64,000 nucleotides of DNA from Melieria omissa (Eukaryota > Arthropoda > Insecta > Diptera > Ulidiidae). The notes below the pieces were generated by a model that had not been told where the DNA came from, did not search any database, and was given only the letters and a program-made list of their open reading frames with translations. The stretch lies in NCBI GenBank assembly GCA_963971225.1, contig OZ020267.1:93981648-94045647 (forward strand), written 5' to 3'. The number at the start of each line of letters is the position of its first letter. The stretch's first letter is position 1. A program made the position numbers and the translations under genes. Shown here piece after piece: positions 10,586 to 21,829 of the stretch.

Positions 10586-11741
10586 ACCCATTATTTTATT
10601 TCAATGACGGTTTTTTGACTGTCAAGAGTTTTTTTAGAGCAGCGGATGAGTATCGCTTACATCTTTTTCAATTAGATCTGGCAGTCTGTGCAGTCTTGCC
10701 TATCAATCGCTTTGACACTATTACAAGGTAGTCTCTAACCCGGTTGATTTTACTTATTTCTACATTTTTTATATTCACGGGCAGGTTGATTGTCAATTGT
10801 TCGTGTCTTTGTTTATAGAAAACGAAACAGTATCGCCTCTTTGTATTTTTCCATTTGATCTGTGTCTCTTACTTCAGCACAGCTATCCGTTCGCTTGATT
10901 TTGGCAGCCAACCAAATGAAAACACTAGCAAAATTTTCTCATTATTGTTGTGGTAGGCGCGCGACTTCCTTAGTAATATAGGGAATGGCTGTTAGATTTG
11001 CCTAGTGTTCTTTACCGCCGTATTTGAAGCAGTTTACATTTTATTTGGAAATAGCACTTTCCGACATTAAAATATGACAAGTTTTCCACTTTGTATTTGC
11101 CTGGATATCAGCACAGCTTTGTTCGGAGTTTGGCAGCACTGGAGCGAAATAAAAGGCAGCTTAGGCAAATTCATGGCACAATAAACAAGGTAATAGCATC
11201 CAACATCCGCATCAACAATCCGCAACACCAAAAACCACATGTATTTTGTTGGTAGGATCGTTTATCGCTACTGTCAAATTCAGCTGTCATTTTCCGACGA
11301 AAGAGGGAGAAACTGGAAAAAGACAAAAGGGATTATTGCCAGACGGTGCTGTATTTGAGTGAAAAAACGGGAAAAGTGCTCAGGTCAGTTGTTTTCAGTC
11401 AGGTATTTTCATTTCAACCGATGCGGCAACACCACACCACTGCTGACACCGACGATTTTGACAGATAAACGATCAGCCGGTGGCTTGCTACAACCTTGTT
11501 AGTTGAACCATGGGCAAATTTATACGCCTTGAAGTAAAAGATGAAGGCAAGTTAATACACCGTGATGGCAGCTATGCTCATATACAGGGACAGTACACCT
11601 TTTTGTTATACTTGAGCCAAATACTTTACTTTTAGAATTTGCTTTGCTTCAACAATAGTAATGAAAGTACAACCAACATTTTTACCTCCCGCGCCGACGA
11701 TGCAAATATCCCTCGAATTCGACTTCATATTACTGTTTTTT
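10586..11741. other. Spacer with two small opposed open frames
   Basis: No known gene is visible. At 11510-11635 (plus) a 41-codon frame starts MGKFIRLEVKDEGK after aacc-ATG, a good fly start context. At 11728 (minus) an ATG opens MKSNSRDICIVGAGG, which looks like a dinucleotide-binding start but ends after 40 codons. Neither could be joined to further exons. The rest (10600-11400) is unremarkable. Confidence 0.35.
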
Positions 11742-11747
11742 TTTATT
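11742..11747 (-). other. Candidate polyadenylation signal of hoi-polloi
   Basis: AATAAA on the minus strand, about 85 bases past the hoip stop codon, in the run caattcaataaaaaaaa. The distance fits a short 3'UTR for a small housekeeping gene. Confidence 0.55.
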
Positions 11748-11831
11748 GAATTGATAGTTTTCTAAAAAACTTCGCACATATTAAGTGCATGTAGTTTGTT
11801 TAAACGCCATAACGTTAAGCGTAGCCTATAC

Positions 11832-12288
11832 TTAAACTAAAAGCCTCTCAATTTCCTGTTGGATTGATGTTATTTGCGACTTGAGTTGCGATCCATCGTC
11901 GGCGGTGACGGAGCAAGCAACAATAGGTCGTGAGACACCACATGCACGTCCCAATGCCTGCTTGGAACGCACAAACACATACGGCACATTCTTGTCCTCA
12001 CACAGCAGCGGCAAATGCAGCAGTATCTCGATGGGTTCCGTGTCAGCAGCCATCACGATGATATCGGATAGGCCGCGATTGAGAGTCTTGGTGGCTTCAT
12101 TTGCGCCCTTTCGTAGTTGGTTATAGTTAAGCGCTTGCTGCAACAAGTTCATGATCTTAGCCGTGAGCTGGGCATCGGCCAACGGGAATGCTCGTGGATT
12201 GACTTCATCAGCCTGTGCGAGAGAAAGGAACACGAGGGTTCCTTACAATGTTATAATGTTTTTCTATTTACTCAAATATTTACCATTT
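11832..12288 (-). CDS. hoip: Hoi-polloi / SNU13 (NHP2L1, 15.5K) RNP protein
   Basis: A member of the L7Ae/L30e family that binds kink-turns in U4 snRNA and box C/D snoRNAs, nucleating tri-snRNP and snoRNP assembly in the nucleus and nucleolus. The coding sequence is split. The ATG alone is in exon 1 (12288-12286, context gactgaaATG then gtaaat). A 73 bp intron (12285-12213) ends ctctcgcacag, and exon 2 (12212-11832) gives [15 protein letters not shown] to the stop. The joined product is 127 aa, the usual family length. The kink-turn binding signature [14 protein letters not shown] is at residues 35-48, and [25 protein letters not shown] is intact. Reading exon 2 alone would wrongly add MFLSLAQ at the front. 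Near-identity with the Drosophila protein makes the call firm. Confidence 0.95.
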
Positions 12289-15200
12289 CAGTCGATTTTG
12301 TTATTTGTTTGTGTTGTGAAAACGTAGGGAAGAATTCGCAATGCAACCTCTCGGCTTGTCGCTTCACTGAGGGCAAAAAACAAATGAAAACTTTTAAAAC
12401 GTACGCCAGGAACACGAAAACGGCGGCAACAACGAGTTGAAAAAACGAATGCACGTGTTGCTCGCGGAGTTGCCAGTACAATAGAAATATCTATGCCAGG
12501 CTTTGAAATAATTTTGAATTGCAAAATTTCCTTTCTTCGAGATTGGCTACGTACTGTTTGTGGCTACTTAGTATGAAACAGAATAAAAAGAAAAGTATGC
12601 ATGTACGGGTATGAACATATATGTAATACCTCTATATTGGCACTAAGCTCAAGGTACATTCGCCAACATCACAGTACAGCAATAGTGAAATATGAGCGAG
12701 AACGCATATAAACGAATGTACCTTGACATATTTCAAAAGTGGCAAAAAGTCAGGTGCGTTCAGACCAAGGTGTATTAAATTAAATGTGCCTTGGTTCAGA
12801 CGGGAAAAAAAATTGACTGGAAAAAATAAAAATTTGTCGAAATTAACTGAAATTTCTTCAACCGCCCCAGGAGCAGTTTGACAGTTGTTCATGCGTAGAA
12901 GTGCACATGTATACACGCATAGAAATATATTCACAAAATTTCGTGTTTTCTGTCTCATCGCTTGTCTTCCTTTGATTTCCGAATGAAAACACATTGTGAA
13001 GATAGGTTAGTGCCACTATAAAAGTATTACATATATGGGTGTGAAAGTATCAAATATGTCAAAATCTGGTATTAAATATGTTAAAATCTGGTCTACTGTA
13101 CGATTTCAACACGATTAATCAATCAATTCAATCTTATCGCTTCCTAAAGAGAAAAAACAAACAATTATGTTGTCAAAAAGTGTTTTTTTTTATTTAACTC
13201 ATATCTTGGTACACCCCTCAAATCGTTTTCTGATTCATTGAAATCCAAACCACACAATTATACAATTTTTCGTTACCCACGATTACAAGTTACCACTAAC
13301 TACTAAAATTGTCTTGTTACATTTGTAAAATTTTCTTGCTTTTAAAAGTTTGAAAAAGCACTTTCTTTCAAACTATTATGTGTTATTCAGGATTGAAATA
13401 TTTGAGCATTGTGAAATACATGACAAATAATTTCGATAATTTCTTTCTTTCAGTCATGCAAAACAAAAACAATTGTTTCATTAATGAACTAATTTACTTA
13501 TTAAGTTTAATAAACCAATGAATAAAAAACTATGAGACAAAATTAACAATTAATGTAAAAGTTTAAAGATAAACTTATGTTAACAAATTTCCGATAGGGC
13601 CCTCGCTAAATGATAATGCTAGCAGTGATTGTTGTACCTGTTATATTTGTTTTTTAAGTTATTCCGTGTTATATGTGCATAGTGAATGGATGTTAGCGAA
13701 ATGTAGAAAATAAGAAGATGCGTAGGGAAATGATCATGATTTAGTTATCTTTAGAGGTTATAATGGTGTACACATTTGAAAGAGGAGTTGCCACTATCTA
13801 TTGCAGAAGTCAAATTGTTTAATTTGACAGCGGTCAACAGGGGTATTTCTGAAAAGCCTTTGGAAGCGCCACCTGGTTGTAGAAGTTGTATCAGTGTTGT
13901 TTGTTTTCTGTGTGTATGCATTGCGGTGTCCCGTCCCGTTGTATACCATAATCCACCTGAGCCAACAACACTTGTTTTGACATTTGAAGAGATTTTCGTT
14001 CGTGATTCGCCATTTTGCGAAGTTGCTCGGTTGCGAACGTAGAGCGGATGCAGTTGTTGATTATAAAATACATAAAAAAGGAAAAATAGCCAGAAATATT
14101 TGAAAAGTTTTTATAATTTAAACAATTTGCAGTGGAGTGGATTGGAAGATAACGCACGTGCAATAAAACAAATTATCCAATCACTCAAGCCAACAGTTCA
14201 TACACGCAATCACAAGTTTAAGCCATAAGTGTATCCGAGAAAGAAAAATGCGCAGCTCCAAGTGAAATTTTTTTGTTTTGTAAGATAGAAAATATTTTTC
14301 CAGCAAAAAAAAATCGGCAAAGAAATAAAGGTGTGTAAATGGGTGTGTATAATTCTACACTGATTGAAAGAAGCTTGTCGCCAATTTATACGGTAGTTGA
14401 GCACATGCAAAAATCGATTATACAGGGAGTGAAGGAATCCACTAGGGCAGAGAAAAGAAAAAAAATAATAGAAGAGGGGCCGATACGGCTGAGTGCTAGC
14501 ATACGGCAAGTGTAAAATTCTCAGGTATTTCTGCATCGAAAAGTGTTCTAAAATACGATAGGAAAATTAAGAGAAAATGGCAGAAAATTGAAAAGGCAAA
14601 GTGTAAATGGTGTAGAAAAATGTGTACATAGCGAAGGCGAAAAGGAAAACAGCACACACTAACCTACACACGTACAGCAAAGCACGCATACACGTAAAGG
14701 CAACGCAAATAAATGCACACACGTACCAAAAAAGCAAAGAAAATCCAGAAAAGTGGCAGAAAAGCAAATGTAAAAGCAACAGCGAACAGACGGATGTCGA
14801 AAGTGTAGAAGTCCGGCGGTATGAAAAGTGGCAAGTGTGAGTGAGTGTGACATACGGTGGCCCGCTCGCCTCACAAGAGCGACCCCTATTCCAATGGTGG
14901 ACAGCATTAAGAGGATCGAGCGAAATCTCGCAAGTGAAAATATGGAAATGCTGAAAAGTGTGACTTTGTGGCGGTCGGTCGCTCAAATCAGACGTGGCGC
15001 AAGTAGCGGGCGTGCTGTGGACACAAGCATTTCTTTAAAATTTGTTTGTTTTAAAAAGCAAACGAAAAAAGAAGACGTTCGATCCGGAAGCGCTTTGCTG
15101 TATGTGTGCGTCGTGTACTTAATGATTAATTAACTGTAAACCGTAATTAGCGTGATCAGCTGTTTGGTCATTGATTGACGTATACGAAAATAATCCGAGT

Positions 15201-15511
15201 TGGTGTACGTTGCGAGATTTTAGCAAATTCGGTTTTTGAGAAATCACTGAAAAATTTGCAAAAATCTCCTATGCCATGTTTATATTTCATTGTTGGTTCG
15301 ACTTTTTTTGCAGCACTTCAAAAAATTATTAAGCAAAAGTGTAATCTTAGTCCTAAGCAGCAAAGTGCGTACAAGTAATTTTCTAGTGTTTTAAGCCAAA
15401 AAGTGTTAAAAATCGCAATTCAACAACAATAATTACAACACCATCATCACTACCACGATTGGGAACCATCCAATCACGTGCGATCTGTCAGCAGCAAGAT
15501 TGCACTTGTAG
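12289..15511. other. Intergenic region and 5' region of Pka-C1
   Basis: About 3.2 kb between the diverging hoip and Pka-C1 genes. The first 200 bp must hold the hoip 5'UTR and promoter. Several plus-strand ORFs (13776, 14622, 14828, 15175) and minus-strand ORFs lack recognisable motifs. The A-rich, stop-studded sequence 14200-15500 looks like long untranslated leader. The only acceptor near the open stretch before Pka-C1 that I would consider is cacttgtag at 15503-15511. No element or RNA gene was recognised. Confidence 0.45.
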
Positions 15512-16045
15512 TCGCAGTCGCTTTACCATCGCTTGATCGCCGCGACTGCCGTTTCTGGACGGCAAGCCGCCGCCGCTGAATTTTTTCGCCGCCCGTTTCT
15601 CCGTAAATTATTCAAAATTGCTAAATCGATTTTGCAGTTTTTGAAAAAGAAAAAGCCGCATCACAGCTCGAGTAGTAGTAGTGAGGGGAAACAACAGCAG
15701 CAGCAGCAACAGCCGGTGATCTCGAGCAGCTCCGCCGACGCGCCGCCGGTCGCGCTCGCAGACTCACAGCAGGAGCAGGAGCATATTCAGCGGCAGGTCG
15801 CGTCCACGCTGGACACTGCGACCGTTTCGTTTTCGCACGTAAACGCAACCCAGAAAAGCCACAAGATAACACCGCCCACAGGTCAGCACCCCGCCTCCTC
15901 GTCTCCTTCGCAGGCCGCTACGGTAGCCTCTACATCCGCTGCCGCCGACAACAGCAGCTCGGACACCGCCAGCACCTCCGCCGCCGCGCAAGTGTCCGCT
16001 TCCGCCACGTTCCGGCTGTCGTCGTTGACGGGTACCATTTCTAAA
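15512..16045 (+). other. In-frame ATG-less open stretch before Pka-C1
   Basis: After the in-frame stop TAG at 15509-15511 the Pka-C1 frame stays open for 178 codons up to the canonical ATG, with no ATG inside. It reads [25 protein letters not shown] (basic, amphipathic), a Gln run, then Ser/Ala/Thr-rich low complexity. The base composition is GC-rich and coding-like. It could be 5'UTR, or an alternative N-terminus used when an upstream exon with its own ATG is spliced in, or near-cognate initiation. The sequence alone does not decide. Confidence 0.5.
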
Positions 16046-17107
16046 ATGGGCAACAACGCCACCACCTCTAACAAGAAAGTCGACGCCGCCGAGACGGTGA
16101 AAGAGTTCCTTGAGCAGGCCAAGGAGGAGTTTGAGGAGAAGTGGCGCCGTAACCCTACAAACACCGCCTCTCTCGATGACTTCGAGCGCATTAAGACGCT
16201 GGGTACGGGATCGTTCGGGCGCGTAATGATTGTCCAGCATAAGCCGACAAAAGACTACTACGCCATGAAGATCCTCGATAAGCAGAAGGTGGTGAAGCTG
16301 AAGCAGGTGGAGCACACGCTCAATGAAAAACGCATTCTGCAGGCCATCCAATTCCCGTTTCTCGTTTCACTGCGCTATCACTTCAAGGACAACTCCAATC
16401 TGTACATGGTGCTGGAGTACGTGCCCGGTGGTGAGATGTTTTCGCATCTGCGCAAGGTCGGTCGATTCTCGGAGCCGCACTCGCGCTTCTACGCCGCGCA
16501 AATCGTGCTCGCCTTCGAGTACCTCCACTATCTGGATCTGATTTACCGCGATCTGAAGCCGGAGAACCTGCTGATCGACTCGCAGGGCTATCTTAAGGTG
16601 ACCGACTTTGGTTTCGCCAAGCGCGTCAAGGGTCGCACTTGGACACTGTGCGGTACGCCTGAGTACCTTGCACCCGAAATCATCCTGTCCAAGGGCTACA
16701 ATAAAGCGGTGGACTGGTGGGCGCTGGGCGTGCTCGTTTATGAGATGGCGGCGGGATATCCGCCCTTTTTCGCCGACCAGCCAATTCAAATTTACGAGAA
16801 GATCGTGTCGGGCAAGGTGCGCTTCCCCTCGCACTTCGGGTCGGACCTGAAGGACCTGCTGCGCAACCTACTGCAGGTCGACCTTACCAAGCGCTACGGC
16901 AATCTGAAGGCGGGTGTTAATGATATTAAAAACCAGAAGTGGTTCGCTTCGACCGACTGGATCGCGATCTTCCAGAAGAAAATCGAGGCGCCCTTCATTC
17001 CGCGGTGTAAGGGCCCCGGCGATACTAGCAACTTTGACGACTACGAGGAGGAGGCGTTGCGGATCTCCAGCACTGAAAAGTGCGCCAAAGAGTTTGCCGA
17101 ATTCTAA
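16046..17107 (+). CDS. Pka-C1: cAMP-dependent protein kinase catalytic subunit (DC0)
   Basis: A Ser/Thr kinase of the cAMP pathway, held by R subunits until cAMP rises; in flies it acts in Hedgehog signalling, learning and metabolism. 353 codons, one exon, virtually the Drosophila DC0 sequence. Gly2 in MGNN is a myristoylation site. The glycine loop GTGSFGRV is at 53-60, ATP lysine K75, Glu94, the catalytic loop YRDLKPEN with Asp169, DFG 187-189, activation-loop Thr200 in [13 protein letters not shown] 209-211, and C-terminal EFAEF. The start is the ATG at 16046 in the strong context aaaATGG, matching the family N-terminus. The open frame extends 178 codons upstream without ATG. Third positions are strongly G/C, unlike the AT-rich surroundings. 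Long minus-strand open frames over this gene are shadows. Confidence 0.98.
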   Translation: MGNNATTSNKKVDAAETVKEFLEQAKEEFEEKWRRNPTNTASLDDFERIKTLGTGSFGRVMIVQHKPTKDYYAMKILDKQKVVKLKQVEHTLNEKRILQAIQFPFLVSLRYHFKDNSNLYMVLEYVPGGEMFSHLRKVGRFSEPHSRFYAAQIVLAFEYLHYLDLIYRDLKPENLLIDSQGYLKVTDFGFAKRVKGRTWTLCGTPEYLAPEIILSKGYNKAVDWWALGVLVYEMAAGYPPFFADQPIQIYEKIVSGKVRFPSHFGSDLKDLLRNLLQVDLTKRYGNLKAGVNDIKNQKWFASTDWIAIFQKKIEAPFIPRCKGPGDTSNFDDYEEEALRISSTEKCAKEFAEF

Positions 17108-18201
17108 TTGTGTTTTTGTTGTTGTCGCGCTTCGCCGAAAATCAGAAAACTGATGCAACCCCCTACTGAACAACTAAGCCACTGCAATTGTTCACACACA
17201 ATCCACAACCACCACCATCAACAGCAGCAACAACAACAACAAAAACAACAAGGTGTGGACAAGCGAACGCGCCTTATGCGCTTTGTGTGTGTGCGCCGAG
17301 CGACAAATGGCCGGCGGCGTGCGGCGTAAGGCGGAAGTGGCAGTGGACGCGGGGGTGGGGTATGCGGGTGCGGTAGTACCTAAACGCCTATTTCCGCCAG
17401 CCAAAAATGTACTAGCAAAAATCAACACCATAACACATCAAACGCAATCAGCGGCAGCAGCAACTGAAATTGCAGCTGGGGCCGCAGTAGCTGCACCACA
17501 TACATACACATCAAAAGTAATTACCAAACAAACGGAAAAACATCGCGAACACCCCTTTTCCTCTTCTTGCTCGTCGTCGTGCCTCAACATCAACTGAAGT
17601 TCAGCAGCCGACACTTCCCTGGGAATGCGGTCGTTTATTGGCAGCGTCTGCTCCATTGTCGGTTTCGGCAGTCACAACTTAAAATCGCAAAAAAGCAATA
17701 ACAGGAACAACTTTGAACTCTTATGCTATCGCCACTCGGACACCACACGGCTGAAATATGCAAGATTTGGTCGGATTACACATACCAACACACACCGAAT
17801 CCAATTTGAATCGGCTCAAACTGGCGCACAGTCTGCGCTTTTGCGTAAAAGCGGCCGAAATAATTAAAAAATTGTAAGTACTAATCAGTTGTGATTGCCA
17901 TGTTTTATTCATTTTGCACTTGCAATACCATACTCACCGTACCTTCACTCTAGAATCAGCAGATCTGCTTTATAGAGTTGTGGGCTGAAGAATGCTAAAA
18001 ACGTGCACATTCCTTCCTATACATATTTTGTCCGTTGTCAGAAAATATGCTAATTTGCATTAAACATATTTCACTCGTTGCATGGCAGCGATGGAATTTC
18101 ATTGATTTTAAGTTCTTTCGTTACTGCAGTGACTCAAGGTTTTTTGCTGTTTTCGTTCATTCATTCAACCAATCCAGCATTTATGCGAAACATCTGTGCC
18201 T
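17108..18201 (+). other. 3' flank / UTR of Pka-C1
   Basis: CA- and CAA-rich sequence with (CAA)n near 17221-17250 directly after the stop. Open frames at 17108-17867 continue without motifs and are best read as 3'UTR. I could not choose a poly(A) signal with confidence (ATTAAA near 18057 is one option). Confidence 0.4.
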
Positions 18202-18710
18202 TTAACCCTTTCGACCCCAAAGTTGCCTGATTGATTTATGGGTTTAATTTAAGTAGGCATCAACAAATTAATATTTTTAGAAGTGAATTCAAAGCATATT
18301 ACAAAAAGTTTACTAATATCCCTATAATATTATCCAATAATTTGCAGCGATATCAGGGAAAGTTTGTGTTCTAATTGAAGTCTACGAATTGGGCGCGTTT
18401 GATCAAAACCCTGTTTCTTTAATAATGGTTAAATCAAATCAAAAAGTGAGAATTTTGTATTTTTCCATAAATATTAAATAATTTTGCTGTAATTAAAAAA
18501 TATTAACCCTTTGCACTCCGCTGTCTTCTCTCAGGGGACATCGTAATTCTAGCATATCACTCGAATATCCCCTCTCAGGGGACATTCAAGTTTATTAATG
18601 ATTACGATGAATTGAAACAAGCATGTTTTCCTAAGTTTTCTCTTGGAATGGCACAAGAAATCAAATCAAGATATCGTAAAATTACTAACATATGGGCATC
18701 TCCCAGTGGC

Positions 18711-20731
18711 ACGGACGCGACATTCGCACGCTTTCAATTACATAAAAAACAAGAAAGAAACACAAAAAGTCGATATGTTTTTTTAGTGTTCTAGCGCGCT
18801 GAAATAGTGCTACATTTTAGAAATATATTGGAAATATTTAGTACAAATTAGTACAAAATAATAAGCAATAATGCAATGAAACGGACGCGACAAAAAAAAG
18901 AAGTTTTTTTGAAGCTCTTATAGAAATATACAAAATTTAGCGATTTTTGGGAACTTTTTTTTTATATATATACATGCAAATGAAGGTCAAAGGATAACTT
19001 TTCTTCGTAGACTTATGAAATATGAGAATTTTGTCTTACCTTTTTTTAATTAGGTATATCATGAATACGGACGCGACATCACGGACGCGACAAATTTTTC
19101 CAAGGGTATTCCCCGTATTAAATACAGTAATCGTTTTTATTAAAACACTTCAACTTTTAATAAAAATAACACATAACAAGTAAAATTCAAGTTACAGCAA
19201 TCAAAATAAGGAAAAATTAAAGTTAAAAGTTCTTAGTGTGGTTTATTTAATTTTCCTGAGGAACTCTATTGGAATTAGATCTTGTTTAATATCGCGCACA
19301 CAGCTCTTACAATCATTAGCAATGCACCTTTCATTCATCACATCGCAGCAAACTGGTTTTAGAAATAACTTAATAAATTAATTAACTAGCTGAACATATT
19401 TGTACAGTATTTTTCATTAACCCTTTCCGGAAATTTTTATGATATATCGTACAATTTTTTTTAAAGATTTTTTTTTGACAGCGAACGTTTTTTTATGAAA
19501 CGGCTTTTAAATTCTTATTAAGTAGGTTATGTTTTACCATTCTGTTTGAAAATATAAATCACAATAGCCGTGGGTATACAGTGTGAGTGCGATTTGTAAG
19601 CAGCTCTTTGCAAGAATTTGGCGATGCTATGCTTCTGCGGCGGAATTTTTAAATATGTAATACTTTTTAGTAGCAAAAAGACAAACAATTTCAAAGTTTG
19701 AATCTCAGTTGATTTATAAAACTTATTAAATTTAAAAATTTTTGCTTCTAAATATTTTTCCCGAGCCTTTAAAAAATTGTATGATATATCGTACAAATGA
19801 CCACAAGGGTTGCAAAGCTTTGTACGATTTATCGCACAAATGGCAGGCAAAGGTTGCAAATGATGTTTGCATTTTTTTTAAGTTATGGATTGGTAACAGA
19901 ATTTTTCTGTTTGCTTGAATGCCACGCCCATCACTAAATCGTATGACTAATACAATTCGACTGATCGACTATTTCTATTCAGAAATAACAATTACTTAAC
20001 GATTTTGTGTTTCACTGGGCAGACACAGATTATGTAAGGTTAGACATGAGTACTTGCCACTCCCACTACGATAATAAGAATCAGCTATATTCGGTATCTT
20101 TCTACAAAGCTATATGGTGTTTGGTTGATTCTGTTTTATTGAGGGGAAAAGGGCTTTGCAAAAGCAATAACGGTTTTATAAGGCCTGATAGATGTTACTC
20201 AATTGTTTATATATATAATTTATATAGTTTTCGATCAATGAAATCACGTTTTGATTTTTGTTGTTAAATTTATATTTTCTTATCAAATAAACCAATGAAT
20301 TGTTCATAAAATAAAAAAAAACGAAAAAAAAGTTTCATGCATTTTTACTCCTTTGCGGACCATTGTACGATATATCGTACAAAATTGCTGAAGCTGTTAT
20401 TCTCAACCAAAATAATTTTTTTGATATTTTCTTGTATTTTATTGCTAAAATGTTCAATGAGAGTCAATATTTTGAAAAAAAAAATTGTATCTCAAGAAAT
20501 GCGGAAATTTACCGGAAATCGAAAAACAATCGAATCGATTCAGAGCTTCCGGTTACGGACGCGACAAATTTTAAACACCCATAAAATTGTTTTCCGATTT
20601 TGCCGGGAACCAATTATTATATTTTCCTAACGGGAACAATGCACCTATTTAAAAACTGACAGCTACTTGCATTTGAAAAGTTTGTCCACTAATGGCAACA
20701 ACTAATAAGGTTTTTTGGGCACGGACGCGAC
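18711..20731 (+). repeat. Six dispersed direct copies of acggacgcgac
   Basis: Exact 11-mers at 18711, 18881, 19067, 19081, 20555 and 20721, all on the same strand, in otherwise very AT-rich DNA. They cluster towards the two sides of element C, as internal transposase-binding repeats might, though they are all in one orientation. Confidence 0.85.
19420..20382. repeat. Repeats of gatatatcgtacaa, one as a perfect palindrome
   Basis: Inside element C the motif occurs near 19441 (after ttaaccctttccgg), near 19780, as a variant near 19820 (ttgtacgatttatcgcacaa), and as the perfect 20-bp palindrome ttgtacgatatatcgtacaa at 20363-20382. Two are preceded by CCCTTTCCGG- or CCTTTGCGGAC-like sequence, resembling ends of a further decayed TTAA-type element. 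Confidence 0.6.
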
Positions 20732-21829
20732 AATAAGATACAGGAAGAAGCAAACTAAAAAAACTTCCGTTCTTCGAACTCCACTTTCTCTCGCTTTCTC
20801 TAATACATAAGATTGTTGTTAGTAGACAACTTTTGCATTACAAGAAAAATATAATATTACTTGAATAAGATAAAAACGCAAAGACAAAATGTGCATATAA
20901 TTCGTCAAAAGGCTCAGAAACAAATTTTTTTCTTTTACAGTAGTATATTTCGGTCAAAAATTAAAAAAAATTAAAAATTCTTTTACATTTATAAAATATA
21001 GATATTAAAGCTGTATTATTGGATAATAAAAAGTTTTTCTGAGCAATTTGAATTTTTCACTCGTGGTGGACCTTTTTTGGGAGATGCCCATATATAAAAG
21101 AAATGCCAGCGGGTCTTGTTGCAGACGAGAACGTGTACAAAATTATAAACAATAAAGTAAGTAGTTTTTTGCAAATATACATTCTTCGATCTCAACCAAT
21201 TCATATAAGACCAATATCATTATAATACGTTACTTAGTTTCACAATTATAAGAAATAATACGAGGGTCTGTAAATGTTCGGTTCTGCCGTAAAGTGGCGC
21301 TGAGTAGCTGAGCTGAATAGCCAACGTCGAAAATCGTTCGGAGTGCAAAGGGTTAATACACAATTTATTTAACCCGTATTAAGCTAACATTTTTCAAAAG
21401 TAAACTAGGTTTAGAACTCTAACCGGTTACCGACTTCAAGTGTCGTGTGCACACTTCTTAGACAAGTGTTTCATGATTTAACCCTCTAACCCGCCAAACC
21501 GAAAAACGGGGTATAGAATAAATTAAAATATCAAATTGGGTTAATTTGGCCACAAGAAACACGAATCTGAATTTTTACAATACCGTTAACGGTTTGGCCA
21601 CCAGATGTAAAAAAAGAATGACCGTTTGTAGACGGTCATTCCGGTTAGCGGGAAAAAAGTCATACTGTTGCTCATATACTGAGTAGCAATCGAAATTGAG
21701 TTTATTCACATCTTGTCGTAACAAATGTAATCCAATGGTAAAAAAATAGTTCAAATTGAATAAATTAAATATTTTGCAGTTACAAAATTACATATTTATA
21801 TACATACATATATATGTGTATGTGACTTT

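Larger units (their letters stand above)
18503..21356. mobile_element. TTAA-flanked non-autonomous element (C), 2.85 kb
   Basis: TTAA at 18503-18506 and 21353-21356 bracket inverted ends ccctttgcactccg / cggagtgcaaaggg. Subterminal inverted copies of atatgggcatctccca lie at about 18690 and 21082. The left side has two ctctcaggggacat motifs. Inside are six direct copies of acggacgcgac. No transposase is recognisable: the open frames at 18612, 19527, 20007, 20337 and 21016 lack motifs. piggyBac superfamily is inferred from the TTAA target and CCC ends. Confidence 0.75.

Noticed and set aside
11832..12233. hoip start at the upstream MFLSLAQ in exon 2
   Set aside because: Those codons are the end of the 73-bp intron; splicing to the ATG at 12288-12286 gives the family N-terminus and a 127-aa length.
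14567..14986. 139-codon minus-strand frame between hoip and Pka-C1
   Set aside because: It is Cys/Leu/Phe-rich low-information sequence, the antisense of an A-rich leader, without a domain.
15764..16834. Long minus-strand open frames (195 and 155 codons) opposite Pka-C1
   Set aside because: They are antisense shadows of a GC-rich coding region and have no motifs.
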